This document shows, one piece after another, positions 23,496 to 32,465 of a DNA stretch of 48,423 nt (its first letter is position 1; each line of letters begins with the position of its first letter). The translations under genes and the position numbers were made by a program. The DNA lies in assembly GCA_002479765.1 (NCBI GenBank), contig DLOZ01000010.1:1-48423 (forward strand), read 5' to 3'. Under the pieces are notes generated by a model that worked only from the letters and a program-made list of their open reading frames with translations, did no database searches and was not told the DNA's origin. Source of the DNA: Sphingomonadales bacterium UBA7471. Lineage in GTDB: Bacteria; Pseudomonadota; Alphaproteobacteria; Sphingomonadales; Sphingomonadaceae.

Positions 23496-25430
23496 TTAGC
23501 TCTTCTTCGGATTAAACCAGATCGGCGAAGAATAAGCCCGCTCTTGTGCTTTCAACTCTGTACCGGGCAGCAGCTTTGCCCCGTAGCGCAAGGCGTCGAA
23601 CAGCACCCATCGTGGCGTCGGAATTTCAATGACGCGCACATAATAAAAGGCGCGGATGGAAGGGTTAAACTCGGGATCCGTCCATATCGTCCGCAGTTCC
23701 GGGTCACCAATGCTGTTGGTGTAACTGGCTTTGGCAATATTGACGGTGTCGCCGACGGGCGTAAGCTTGCCATTGGCACCTTTGGTGCGCTTGTCGGCGT
23801 CCGACCAGACAACATCGAAGACTTTCTCTTGAAGTGCGCCCGATGCGTTTACCCAGCCTTTGACGACCTGTACCCGATCAAGATTGGCACCCATCGGATC
23901 TTTGAGTGCAGAAATCATGAATTTCGGCGCGCCCCGGCCGGGTTTCAAATCGGCCCCCATCGGCACACCGCGCGCATAGCCTGCTTTAACCCAGTCACGC
24001 GTGAACTCGTTTTCGGTGAAGTCCCAACCACCAAAGAAACGCAATGTAATGCGTGGTCCCGTGGTGGCATAAACCTCACGCCGCGTCATCGCATCGAAAA
24101 TAGCCGCGCGCGTGTTGGCCGTGGCCCACACTGCGGCATATCCTCCGGCGAGATAATGCCAACCCATACGGCCTTCGCGGGTGCCCAGATTTTGGGGCTC
24201 GCTGGCACGTTTGCCGCTTGGTTCAACGCCCGCATGTTTGCCGAAGAAATTATTCTCATCGCCCGTGGCAAGCGCGGTATGGCTGTCGGTTGAACCGATT
24301 ACACCGAATTTATAAGGATTCACGCCCGTGCGCGCCTCAATCGCAAGCCCGCGTTTCAAGGCTTCACGAATATATTCGCCGGCATAATCCTGATTTTTCT
24401 TTTTTATCTGCATCGTCAGATTGCCGGTGTCCCAGCCTGCCGTACCAAAGCCGGCAAATTCGTCATTTGGCGACAGGAATGGATGCGACTCGCTATCACC
24501 CTTAATCTGGGTGATTTCAGTTACCGGTTCGCGTGCTGCGCGCCGCCGGGCATATGCGGCGGTCATTGGTCCGCCATTGGGACCAACCAATTCAAACATC
24601 AGGCCATTGGAAAGGTTGCTGTTGTGCGGAATGGCCAAAACCTTGCCGCCCGTGACCTTTTCATAATTGTCCATATAGTCCCACAGCTGGCTGACAGGTG
24701 TGTCGCCTTGCCCGGGATCATAGGGGAGAACCTTGTCGGTCCGGCTTTTGCCATCGCGGAACATGACGACGCGGTGCAAATTGTTGCCGCTGGGCATCAA
24801 CGTATATTCAAAGCCCATGAAGGCGGTGAACTTGCCCGGTTCATTATACCGCTCGACGAGGGAGCTGTGGCCTGTCCAGATGCTTGTCGACGTTTTTTTC
24901 TGCTTTACGGGGTCTGTCAGCGCCGCTGGCAATGCATTGCGGCCAACGCGATCGATCAGTTCTGCTGTAACGCGTTGCATGCCTTCCGGGCCCTTGTGCA
25001 TTTCGTCATGCCAGCGTTTCAGGGTAGGGTCGCGGACAAGAAATCCGGGTGCGTCATATAATGCTTTGGTCGCGCCCAAGCCGCCGGAGTGATCGGCAAT
25101 CACCAGAAAGTCGAGTGGACGTTCCAGCTTTGCCTTCAGCCCGCCGGTCGAGGTGACTTCTTCACCGCGCGCAAAACGCAGCGCATCTTCAGGTCCCAAT
25201 TTTACGCCAAAACCAAATGCGTCGATGGAATTTGCCGTATGCAAATGGGTGTCGCCCCATAAAAGCTTATCAGCGGGACCCGAGGTCACTTCGCTATCGG
25301 ATGCTGCTTGTGCGGTACGCGAGTCATCCATGATGCTTTTTTCGCGATATTGCTGCCAACCGTAGGTCAGTCCGGCGCCGACCGCGACAACAGCCACGGT
25401 GCCCAAAATGATGTTGCGCAATTTTGCCAT
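23496..25430 (-). CDS. DUF3604 family exported protein
   Basis: 644 residues from the ATG at 25430, supported by a GGGGGAG site about 8 nt upstream. A single hydrophobic signal/anchor (about 6-22, IILGTVAVVAVGAGLTY) predicts export. The mature part begins LLWGDTHLHTANSID with the HxH pair typical of DUF3604, followed by VIADHSGGLG and later GVIGSTDSHTAL, a pattern like PHP-type metal-dependent phosphoesterases. No substrate is known for the family, although it is frequent in marine and sphingomonad genomes. It follows the sterol desaturase-like gene by 78 bp and ends tail-to-tail with mmcB. Confidence 0.85.
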   Translation of the reverse strand: MAKLRNIILGTVAVVAVGAGLTYGWQQYREKSIMDDSRTAQAASDSEVTSGPADKLLWGDTHLHTANSIDAFGFGVKLGPEDALRFARGEEVTSTGGLKAKLERPLDFLVIADHSGGLGATKALYDAPGFLVRDPTLKRWHDEMHKGPEGMQRVTAELIDRVGRNALPAALTDPVKQKKTSTSIWTGHSSLVERYNEPGKFTAFMGFEYTLMPSGNNLHRVVMFRDGKSRTDKVLPYDPGQGDTPVSQLWDYMDNYEKVTGGKVLAIPHNSNLSNGLMFELVGPNGGPMTAAYARRRAAREPVTEITQIKGDSESHPFLSPNDEFAGFGTAGWDTGNLTMQIKKKNQDYAGEYIREALKRGLAIEARTGVNPYKFGVIGSTDSHTALATGDENNFFGKHAGVEPSGKRASEPQNLGTREGRMGWHYLAGGYAAVWATANTRAAIFDAMTRREVYATTGPRITLRFFGGWDFTENEFTRDWVKAGYARGVPMGADLKPGRGAPKFMISALKDPMGANLDRVQVVKGWVNASGALQEKVFDVVWSDADKRTKGANGKLTPVGDTVNIAKASYTNSIGDPELRTIWTDPEFNPSIRAFYYVRVIEIPTPRWVLFDALRYGAKLLPGTELKAQERAYSSPIWFNPKKS

Positions 25431-25508
25431 GATATAATCTCCCCCAAGCCCGAAAATGCGTTGGAAAATCGGGTAGGTCAAGTGCCGCGAAGCGGCCACA
25501 GAATGACG

Positions 25509-26300
25509 TTACGTCATGCGCTGCTTCATGCTCCAGACAAATGCAGATGGTCGTTGATCGTCGAATTGGGATAGGCCGATTTTCTGATTTTCGGCACCGA
25601 CATGGGATTCTGCACAATAGGTCCCGAACAATCGGTCCCAGATCGACAAAGCAAAACCGAAATTACTTTTTTGTTCGGCCACGGTGATGCTGTGGTGCAC
25701 CAGATGCATGTCGGGCGTCACAAAAAATATGCGCAACATCCGGTCGAGATACTTTGGTAGGCGGATGTTGCTGTGATTGAACAGCGCATTTGCGTTGAGC
25801 CACAATTCAAATGCCAGCGCCACGACAAGCGGCACGCCCAACAAAGCGACCATTGCGGATTTATAGAATGTCGACACGATCAATTCGAACGGATGAAAGC
25901 GCAGCGCGGTGGTGACATCAAGGTCGCGGTCGCTGTGATGTACCGCATGCATAGGCCAGAAAAATGCGAACCGGTGCATCGCAAAATGCTGCAGCCAGAT
26001 GGCGAAATCGAGAACAACAAACGCCATCAAGGCTTCAGCCCACAAGGGCCAGTTTAAGATGGTTAACGCCCCGAACTGGTGTGTGCCCGCCCATGTCGCC
26101 GCGACCCCCACAACAACGAAAAACGACAGGATCCTGCCGACCGCTGCGTTGGTTACAAAGAATAAAGCATGCGTCCGCCATCGCGGATAGCGGCCCAAGA
26201 CCAAGGGTCGGCGTGGCCAGATATATTCTGCACCGGCCAACACAAAAAGCAGCAAAGCGGGGATGGCTATCGCATATATGCCAAACCCCGCTTCTATCAT
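25509..26300 (-). CDS. Sterol desaturase / fatty acid hydroxylase family membrane protein
   Basis: A 263-residue integral membrane protein. Four to five hydrophobic helices and the histidine clusters of the di-iron fatty acid hydroxylase superfamily are seen: HFAMHRF, MHAVHHSD, FNHSNIRLP and MHLVHHS. Such enzymes hydroxylate or desaturate sterols, carotenoids or fatty acyl chains. The substrate here is unknown; related proteins in bacteria act on membrane lipids or hopanoids. It lies 3 bp downstream of the OYE gene and upstream of DUF3604 on the same strand, suggesting a three-gene operon. Confidence 0.88.
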   Translation of the reverse strand: MIEAGFGIYAIAIPALLLFVLAGAEYIWPRRPLVLGRYPRWRTHALFFVTNAAVGRILSFFVVVGVAATWAGTHQFGALTILNWPLWAEALMAFVVLDFAIWLQHFAMHRFAFFWPMHAVHHSDRDLDVTTALRFHPFELIVSTFYKSAMVALLGVPLVVALAFELWLNANALFNHSNIRLPKYLDRMLRIFFVTPDMHLVHHSITVAEQKSNFGFALSIWDRLFGTYCAESHVGAENQKIGLSQFDDQRPSAFVWSMKQRMT

Positions 26301-26303
26301 GTC

Positions 26304-27398
26304 CTATGCGCTCGCCGCGTTCAGGAACGGATAGTCGGTATATCCTTCGGCACCGGGTGCGTACCATGTCTTGAAATTATCAGGGGTCAGTTCAGCCCCG
26401 AACCGCAGACGTTCAACCAGATCAGGGTTGCTGATATAGGGACGGCCAAAGCTGATTGCGTCGGCCAGTCCAGATGCCAGATCTTCATCGGCCATTTCGC
26501 GCGTATATTCCTGGTTCAGCACCAACGGGCCTTTGAACACTTTTCGGATTTCAGGGGAAAGGCGCGGCACATCGGATTTCCCGAAATTGCCATATGTCTT
26601 CAATTCACGCAGTTCCAAGAACGCGATGCCGATATCTTGCAATGCAGCAGCCGCAGCCGTGAACAACGGCACGGGATTGCTGTCATTCGTACCCTGTGAT
26701 TCGCCATTGGGCGATAGGCGTACGGAGGTGCGTTCCGACCCAATGGCGTCGACAACGGCTTGTGTGACTTCGCGTAACAGGCGGATACGGTTTTCAATTG
26801 GGCCGCCATATTCATCAGTGCGCAAATTGGTGTTGTCGCGCAGGAACTGGTCAATCAAATAGCCATTGGCCGCATGAATCTGAACACCGTCAAAGCCGGC
26901 GGCCATCGCGTTTTTCGCAGCATTGACATAATCCGATATAATGCGCGGAATTTCCGAAGCCTCAAGCGCGCGCGCTTGCGTATATTCTTTTTTGCCCTCT
27001 GCGGTGTGGGCATAACCCGGCGCAGTCGTTGCAGATGCGGACACAGGTTGTGCACCGCCCAAGAAGTCCGGGTGGACAAGCCGTCCCATATGCCACAGCT
27101 GCAATATGATCCGGCCGTCGGCTTTGTGCACCGCTTCGGTCACTGGCTTCCACGCCTCCACCTGTGCATCTGACCAGATACCGGGCGCTGACGGCCATCC
27201 AAGACCTTCTTGGCTAATGCCCGTTGCTTCGGCGATAATCAGACCAGCCGTGCTGCGCTGGCTGTAATATTCCGCTTTCAAATCCGACATGGGAACATGA
27301 CCTTCCACACTGCGGCCGCGAGTCAGCGGCGCCATGAGGACTCGGTTGGGCGCGGTGATGGCGCCGAGTTGAATCGGATCAAACAAAGTTGCAGTCAT
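26304..27398 (-). CDS. Old Yellow Enzyme family alkene reductase (NemA-like)
   Basis: About 364 residues from the ATG at 27398, which has AGGA upstream; the open frame extends to 27461 without family resemblance. Family features: MAPLTRGRS, QLWHMGRLVHPDFLGG, HAANGYLIDQFL with the flavin/substrate-binding region, RTDEYGG, and a C-terminal DAISFGRPYISNPDL. OYE proteins are FMN-dependent NADPH reductases of activated alkenes, nitro-esters or maleimides. The gene diverges from an EamA transporter with a short inverted repeat between them, suggesting a shared regulator not encoded in the window. Confidence 0.93.
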   Translation of the reverse strand: MTATLFDPIQLGAITAPNRVLMAPLTRGRSVEGHVPMSDLKAEYYSQRSTAGLIIAEATGISQEGLGWPSAPGIWSDAQVEAWKPVTEAVHKADGRIILQLWHMGRLVHPDFLGGAQPVSASATTAPGYAHTAEGKKEYTQARALEASEIPRIISDYVNAAKNAMAAGFDGVQIHAANGYLIDQFLRDNTNLRTDEYGGPIENRIRLLREVTQAVVDAIGSERTSVRLSPNGESQGTNDSNPVPLFTAAAAALQDIGIAFLELRELKTYGNFGKSDVPRLSPEIRKVFKGPLVLNQEYTREMADEDLASGLADAISFGRPYISNPDLVERLRFGAELTPDNFKTWYAPGAEGYTDYPFLNAASA

Positions 27399-27447
27399 GT
27401 AATATCCTGTCATTAAGCGTTTCTTTGCAGCCAAGATGCGGATGAAA

Positions 27448-27462
27448 GTTGCAAAATGCAAC
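27448..27462. promoter_or_regulatory. Inverted repeat between OYE and EamA genes, possible operator
   Basis: GTTGCA-AAA-TGCAAC, a perfect 6-bp inverted repeat with 3-bp spacer in the 72-bp divergent intergenic region, 8 bp before the transporter ATG and 49 bp before the reductase ATG. Confidence 0.5.
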
Positions 27463-27470
27463 GGGGGTTT

Positions 27471-28343
27471 ATGTCGCAGAAGATATTACATCAGCAACCG
27501 CCCAGCTTGCTTGCCTTTGCGGCACTGCTGGCGGGAAATATTGCGATCGCTTTTGGGCCATTGCTGGTGCGTTTTGCGGACAGCGGACCAATTGCGACGG
27601 GGTTCTGGCGACTGGCGCTGGCGACGCCATTTTTGTTTTTTGTCGGATATCGATTTGGTTTTCGTTTCTCGGCGCTTGGCAAATCAACAATCTGGCTGGT
27701 GATAATTGCGGGCCTGTTTTTCGGCATTGATATCATCTTGTGGCATATTGGCATTTTCCAAACGAAAATGGCCAATGCGACGTTATTTGCGAACTGCGCC
27801 AGCCTGATTCTGGTGGTTTACGGGATTATTGCCGCACGTAAAATGCCTAGCAAATGGGAAAGCGCAGCGGTGCTTTTTGCATTTGTGGGCGCTGCACTTT
27901 TAATGGGGCAAAGCCTTGATCTGTCCCCGCTGCATTTTCAGGGGGATATTTTATCGCTGGGTGCGGGCCTTACATACACGGTATATTTGGTGCTCATGAT
28001 GCGCGTGCGGCAAAATACGGAAAGCTGGGGCGCGCTGGGCATGGCAAGCGCTGTTGCGGCGGTCATCTTGCTTACCGGGTCGATTGTCGCGGGGGAACAG
28101 GTTATCCCGACTGTGTGGTGGCCAGTTCTGTTGCTTGCGTTCACGTCACAGTTTTTCGGGCAAGGATGCCTGACTTATGCCTTGCCGCATTTCAGTCCGC
28201 TGGTGATTGGTTTGGCCTTGTTGTTTCAGCCTGCGCTGTCGGCTGCTGCTGGGTGGCTTGCCTTTGGTGAGACGCTGACCGCAATGGATTTTACGGGCAG
28301 TGCGCTGGTGATGATTGCGCTCGTGCTGGTGCGCAAGCAATAG
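27471..28343 (+). CDS. DMT superfamily transporter (EamA)
   Basis: A 290-residue membrane protein with about ten helices in two EamA repeats (about 15-145 and 155-288). The end of the first repeat, ALLMGQSLDL, and the second-repeat pattern GCLTYALPHFSPLVIGLALLFQPALSA are typical. EamA proteins are exporters or importers of small metabolites; the substrate cannot be predicted. The ATG at 27471 follows ACGGGGG closely. It reads away from the OYE gene. Confidence 0.9.
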   Translation: MSQKILHQQPPSLLAFAALLAGNIAIAFGPLLVRFADSGPIATGFWRLALATPFLFFVGYRFGFRFSALGKSTIWLVIIAGLFFGIDIILWHIGIFQTKMANATLFANCASLILVVYGIIAARKMPSKWESAAVLFAFVGAALLMGQSLDLSPLHFQGDILSLGAGLTYTVYLVLMMRVRQNTESWGALGMASAVAAVILLTGSIVAGEQVIPTVWWPVLLLAFTSQFFGQGCLTYALPHFSPLVIGLALLFQPALSAAAGWLAFGETLTAMDFTGSALVMIALVLVRKQ

Positions 28344-28381
28344 ACCTTTTCTTGAGGGCGCCGAACGCCTACATATTGTTT

Positions 28382-29050
28382 ATGTCCATATCACCGCTTC
28401 CTGCTGACCCGACGCTCGACGAAATTCGTGCCGCCCTTGCCCCAATCATCGCGCGCAATGCGGGATTTGATGGCTGGTCTGACGCCGCTGTCCATGCGGC
28501 CGCTGATGAAGCGGGCTTGGACCATGATGTCGCGAAACTTGCGTTCAAGGATAACGCCATCGACATGATTGATGCCTGGATCGACAGCATCGATATGGAG
28601 CTTGCGCATCGTTTGCCTGCTGAAAATCTTGCGGCGATGAAAATCCGTGACCGGATTACAGCTTTGCTGGCAACGCGGCTGGAAATCATGGCGCCGGACC
28701 GCGAATCCCTGCGGCGCGCGATGGCGATCATGGCCATGCCGCAAAATCTGGTGCGCAGTGCAAAGATCGGCTGGCGATCTGCCGACCGGATGTGGCGTCT
28801 AGCCGGAGACACCGCGAGTGATTTCAACCATTATACGAAGCGCATGACATTGTCGGCGGTGTATGCGAGCACGCTGACGGTGTTCGTCAACGATGACAGT
28901 GACAACTTCGCCGATGCGCGGGCTTTCCTTGATCGTCGCATCAATAATGTGATGCAGTTTGAGAAGGTGAAGTTTCAGGCGAAACAGCGTCAGGAATATG
29001 TGCCAAGCCTTTCCCGATTCATCGGCCGCCTGCGCTATCCGGCGCGTTAA
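28382..29050 (+). CDS. COQ9 family protein
   Basis: 222 residues from the ATG at 28382. The N-terminal region (about 10-75) is TetR-like and the LARNAGFDGWSDAAVHAAADEAG-type stretch is the bacterial COQ9 hallmark; the C-terminal part (DSDNFADARAFLDRRINNVM, 180-199) holds the amphipathic lipid-binding helix. In mitochondria COQ9 presents ubiquinone intermediates to COQ7. A role in ubiquinone synthesis is inferred. No other ubi gene is adjacent. Confidence 0.9.
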   Translation: MSISPLPADPTLDEIRAALAPIIARNAGFDGWSDAAVHAAADEAGLDHDVAKLAFKDNAIDMIDAWIDSIDMELAHRLPAENLAAMKIRDRITALLATRLEIMAPDRESLRRAMAIMAMPQNLVRSAKIGWRSADRMWRLAGDTASDFNHYTKRMTLSAVYASTLTVFVNDDSDNFADARAFLDRRINNVMQFEKVKFQAKQRQEYVPSLSRFIGRLRYPAR

Positions 29051-29071
29051 CGCAGATCGCTATTGATGTTA

Positions 29072-29088
29072 TTGCGAATCGGTTGCAA
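29072..29088. promoter_or_regulatory. Possible iron-responsive operator upstream of feoA
   Basis: TTGCGAATCGGTTGCAA, an imperfect palindrome (5 of 8 pairs, outer arms TTGC/GCAA) ending 10 bp before the feoA start. The position and rough shape suit a Fur/Irr-type site; the match to any consensus is not exact. Confidence 0.4.
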
Positions 29089-29098
29089 ATAAGCGCCC

Positions 29099-29341
29099 GT
29101 GCAGCTTGACCATCTTCCATTGAACCGCGCCGCGGTTATTCGGGCCATCGATTGGGATGTTTTGCCCGATCAGGAAGGACATCGTCTGCGTTCCCTTGGC
29201 TTTGAACCGGGAGTCACCATAGAGGCACTGCACAAGGGCATTTTGATATGGCGTGACCCGATCGCCGTGCGTGTCGGCCGAATGACCGTGGCCTTGCGCA
29301 CCAATGTTGCAGCGGCCATTGATTGCGAGCTTAAGCCATGA
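29099..29341 (+). CDS. feoA: Ferrous iron transport protein FeoA
   Basis: An 80-residue SH3-like FeoA: it contains GHRLRSLGFEPGVTIEALH and DPIAVRVGRMTVALR, the family core. FeoA acts with FeoB in Fe(II) import. The start is GTG at 29099 and the stop overlaps the feoB start by 4 bp (ATGA). No feoC is present. Confidence 0.92.
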   Translation: MQLDHLPLNRAAVIRAIDWDVLPDQEGHRLRSLGFEPGVTIEALHKGILIWRDPIAVRVGRMTVALRTNVAAAIDCELKP

Positions 29342-31191
29342 CGCAAATGCCGCCGCTCGTTGCCCTTGTCGGGAACCCCAATGCTGGGAAAAGTGCGTTG
29401 TTCAATGCGCTGACCGGCGCGCGGCAGAAGATTGCAAATTATCCCGGCGTCACGGTTGAGCGCAAATCAGGGCGGGCGACGTTTGACGACGGCCAACCTG
29501 TTGAAATGATCGACTTGCCGGGTGCGTATAGCCTTGATCCCGATAGCCTTGATGAAGCCGTCACCCGCGATGTGGTGTGGGGCAATCTGGAGGGCCATCG
29601 CCGTCCGGACGCGCTTGTGATCGTGCTGGATGCCGGCAATCTTGATAACCATCTGCGCTTCGCGCTTGAACTGATTGCGCAGGGCCTGCCGACGGTGGTC
29701 GCGCTGAACATGGTCGATCTTGCCGAGCGCGATGGCTTGCAACTGGATGCAGAAAAGCTCGCCCGCGCATTGGGTGTGCCCGTTGTTGAAACGGTGGCGG
29801 TACGTCGTCGTGGTCTGGCGCCATTGATGGCGGAGCTTGAACGCACACTCAAAACGCCGCGGGCTTCGGTCGAGCCAGTTGCTGTATCGTTCGGCGCGAC
29901 CAATCAGCAGGCACGCGACATTGCACGCTCGGTGATTGTCAGCGAGACCGCTGGCCGCCAGTGGACGCGCAGGCTCGACTCCGTATTGCTGCACCCGGTC
30001 GCCGGCGTAATCATTTTGCTCGCTTTGTTGTTCCTCATGTTTCAGGCGGTGTACGGCTGGTCTGAGGCACCAATTGGTTGGATCGAAAGCGGCTTTGCCC
30101 TGTTAAGCGATGCAATTACGGGCGCATTGCCGGATGGATTATTCCGGTCATTCTTGACCGACGGCGTCATTGCGGGCGTTGGATCGGTGGTCGTCTTCCT
30201 TCCGCAGATTTTGATCCTGTTCCTGTTCATTTTGCTGCTTGAGGCATCGGGTTATATGACACGCGCTGCGTTCGTTATGGACAGGGTGATGGCGGCGGTT
30301 GGTCTTTCGGGGCACAGCTTCATTCCGCTTTTATCGTCCTTCGCCTGCGCAATTCCCGGCATCATGGCGACCCGCACGATCATGGATCAGAAGGAACGGC
30401 TGGCGACTATATTGATTGCGCCGTTGATGACCTGCTCGGCGCGGCTGCCGGTATATACCGTCATCATTGGGGCATTCATTCCCTCGGTCACTGTTGGACC
30501 GGGCATCGGGCTGCAGGGCCTTGTTCTCTTTGGCCTGTATATCGCAGGCATATTGGGTGCGATGCTGGCCGCGTCCGTCATCCAACGTTTTGTTACGCAA
30601 AGCCGGACGAGCAGCTTCCTCATCGAAATGCCGCGTTATCAATGGCCGCGCTTGCGGGATATTGCGCTGAACCTGTGGCAGCGGGCGTGGGTATTTTTGC
30701 GCCGCGCGGGCACGATTATTTTTGCGGCGACTATCATATTGTGGGCGCTGTTAAGCTTTCCCAAAACACCCGTGGGCAGCGGCATTTCGCAAGTGGAATA
30801 TTCGGTCGCTGGCCGCATTGCCGACGGGCTTGAACCGATTGTGAGGCCGATTGGCTTCAATCATGATATTGCGCTGGCGCTCATTCCGGCGATGGCTGCG
30901 CGCGAAGTCGCCGTCTCTGCCTTGGCGACAGTTTATGCCATTGATGCGGCGGATGAAGACGCGGCTGCGTCTAGCCTTGGTCCCAAGCTGGCAGCCGACT
31001 GGTCACTAGCGACAGCCTTGGCGTTTCTTGCATGGTTCGTCTTTGCGCCGCAGTGCATTTCCACCATTGCGGTAACGCGCCGCGAAACCAACGGCTGGAA
31101 ATGGCCGATCTTCATGGTCACCTATCTTTTTGCGCTGGCATATGCCGCCGCTGGCATAACATATTGGACAGCGCGTTCCTTCGGCTTATAG
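29338..31191 (+). CDS. feoB: Ferrous iron transporter FeoB
   Basis: A 617-residue protein, the shorter FeoB type compared with E. coli (773). The cytoplasmic N-terminal G domain has G1 GNPNAGKS (12-19), G3 DLPGAYSL (about 59-66) and G4 NMVD (about 124-127). It is followed by the membrane part with the Gate regions (SGYMTRAAFVMDR, CAIPGIMATRTI, CSARLPVY, around 305-370) and a second Gate repeat near 500-530 (AMAAREVAVSAL). It imports Fe(II), driven or gated by nucleotide hydrolysis. Confidence 0.97.
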   Translation: MTQMPPLVALVGNPNAGKSALFNALTGARQKIANYPGVTVERKSGRATFDDGQPVEMIDLPGAYSLDPDSLDEAVTRDVVWGNLEGHRRPDALVIVLDAGNLDNHLRFALELIAQGLPTVVALNMVDLAERDGLQLDAEKLARALGVPVVETVAVRRRGLAPLMAELERTLKTPRASVEPVAVSFGATNQQARDIARSVIVSETAGRQWTRRLDSVLLHPVAGVIILLALLFLMFQAVYGWSEAPIGWIESGFALLSDAITGALPDGLFRSFLTDGVIAGVGSVVVFLPQILILFLFILLLEASGYMTRAAFVMDRVMAAVGLSGHSFIPLLSSFACAIPGIMATRTIMDQKERLATILIAPLMTCSARLPVYTVIIGAFIPSVTVGPGIGLQGLVLFGLYIAGILGAMLAASVIQRFVTQSRTSSFLIEMPRYQWPRLRDIALNLWQRAWVFLRRAGTIIFAATIILWALLSFPKTPVGSGISQVEYSVAGRIADGLEPIVRPIGFNHDIALALIPAMAAREVAVSALATVYAIDAADEDAAASSLGPKLAADWSLATALAFLAWFVFAPQCISTIAVTRRETNGWKWPIFMVTYLFALAYAAAGITYWTARSFGL

Positions 31192-31227
31192 CAAGTTCAC
31201 AAGATCATTTGATTAGAGGGCAGGATC

Positions 31228-31743
31228 ATGGCGGGAAGCGTCAATAAAGTTATCATCGTGGGCAATTTGGGTGCTGATCCCGAAGTCAAATCCTTCCAGA
31301 ACGGTGGGCGCATTTGCAACTTGCGAATCGCGACGTCGGAAGACTGGAAAGACCGCACGACGGGCGAGAAAAAAGAACGCACCGAATGGCATAGCGTCGT
31401 TTTGAACTCCGACGGTCTTGTTGGCGTGGCCGAACGTTTCCTGAAAAAAGGCAGCAAGGTTTACATTGAAGGCCAATTGCGCACCCGCAAATGGCAGGAT
31501 GCTTCGGGTAACGACCGTTACACAACCGAAGTGTCGGTTGCAGGCTTTGATGGCAAGCTGGTCATGCTAGATGGTCCAAAGGGCGGATCAGGCGGCGGCG
31601 ATGGCTGGAGCGGCGGCGCATCTGGCGGTGGTTCCTCGGGCGGATCGTCCGGCGGCAACAATTGGGGCGCCGGTGGCGGAAGTGCTTCTGGCTTTGGCGG
31701 CGGCGATTTCGACAATGACCTCGACGACGACGTACCGTTTTGA
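31228..31743 (+). CDS. ssb: Single-stranded DNA-binding protein
   Basis: A 171-residue SSB. The OB fold occupies 1-112 (SVNKVIIVGNLGADPEV at the start, DKTEWHS-like ERTEWHSVV in the middle). A Gly/Ser-rich linker (about 113-160) with many GG repeats precedes the acidic tip DDDVPF that recruits partners. AGGA lies about 5 nt before the ATG. No clear LexA box is seen in the 36 bp between feoB and ssb. Confidence 0.97.
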   Translation: MAGSVNKVIIVGNLGADPEVKSFQNGGRICNLRIATSEDWKDRTTGEKKERTEWHSVVLNSDGLVGVAERFLKKGSKVYIEGQLRTRKWQDASGNDRYTTEVSVAGFDGKLVMLDGPKGGSGGGDGWSGGASGGGSSGGSSGGNNWGAGGGSASGFGGGDFDNDLDDDVPF

Positions 31744-31790
31744 TCACTAGCCGGCGGCCAATAGCAATAACAGATTGAACAGGGGCCAAT

Positions 31791-32465
31791 ATGAAAAAAG
31801 CAGTTTTGGCTCTTGTCCTGATTGGCGCGCTTGCGGCCTATTTTGCTTTTGATTTGGGCCAATATCTAAGCCTCGAGAATTTCAAAGCCAGTCAGGCAGA
31901 TATTGTCGCGGCAAAGGATGCACACCCGGCTTTGTATATCGCCGGCTTTTTCCTCCTTTATGTCGCGGTGACGGGATTATCGATCCCGGGCGCTGCAATC
32001 ATGAGCTTGGTCGCCGGTGCCTTGTTTGGCGTTGTCATTGGCACGCTGATTGTATCCTTTGCATCAACGATGGGCGCAACATTGGCGTTTCTCAGTTCAC
32101 GTTATTTGCTGCGTGATTGGGTGCAGGGCAAATTCGGCGAACGGTTGCGCGCGGTTGATGACGGACTTGAAAAAGACGGCGCATTTTATTTGTTCACGCT
32201 GCGTTTGATTCCGGTATTTCCGTTCTTCGTCATCAATCTGCTGATGGGTTTGACGCGGATTAAAACCGGCACATTTTTCGGGGTCAGCCAGATCGGCATG
32301 TTGCCCGCGACGATCGTGTTCGTGAATGCAGGCACCCAGATCAGCCGCATAGAAAGCACCGCCGGTTTGTTGTCGCCCACACTTATTGCCTCATTTGTGG
32401 CGCTGGCATTCTTCCCCTGGGCGGCAAAGGGCATTGTAGCGGTGGTAAAGCGCAGCCGTGGCTAA
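31791..32465 (+). CDS. TVP38/TMEM64 (DedA-related) family membrane protein
   Basis: A 224-residue membrane protein with about five to six helices. The SNARE-associated/VTT core is visible: YVAVTGLSIPGAAIMSLVAG with the re-entrant GAALFG-type loop, then FLLRLIPVFPFFVINLLMG-like TLRLIPVFPFFVINLLMGL. The family is implicated in lipid scrambling or transport, but bacterial substrates are largely undefined. It overlaps the following FAD oxidoreductase gene by 8 bp, so they are translated together. Confidence 0.9.
   Translation: MKKAVLALVLIGALAAYFAFDLGQYLSLENFKASQADIVAAKDAHPALYIAGFFLLYVAVTGLSIPGAAIMSLVAGALFGVVIGTLIVSFASTMGATLAFLSSRYLLRDWVQGKFGERLRAVDDGLEKDGAFYLFTLRLIPVFPFFVINLLMGLTRIKTGTFFGVSQIGMLPATIVFVNAGTQISRIESTAGLLSPTLIASFVALAFFPWAAKGIVAVVKRSRG

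Noticed and set aside
31192..31227. SOS box before ssb
   Set aside because: GTTC is followed after 7 bases by CATT, not GTTC, so the LexA consensus is not met.
31560..31710. Dense GG/GC repeats that could look like a repeat array
   Set aside because: They encode the Gly/Ser-rich linker of SSB in frame and have no regular unit, so they are not CRISPR or a DNA repeat.
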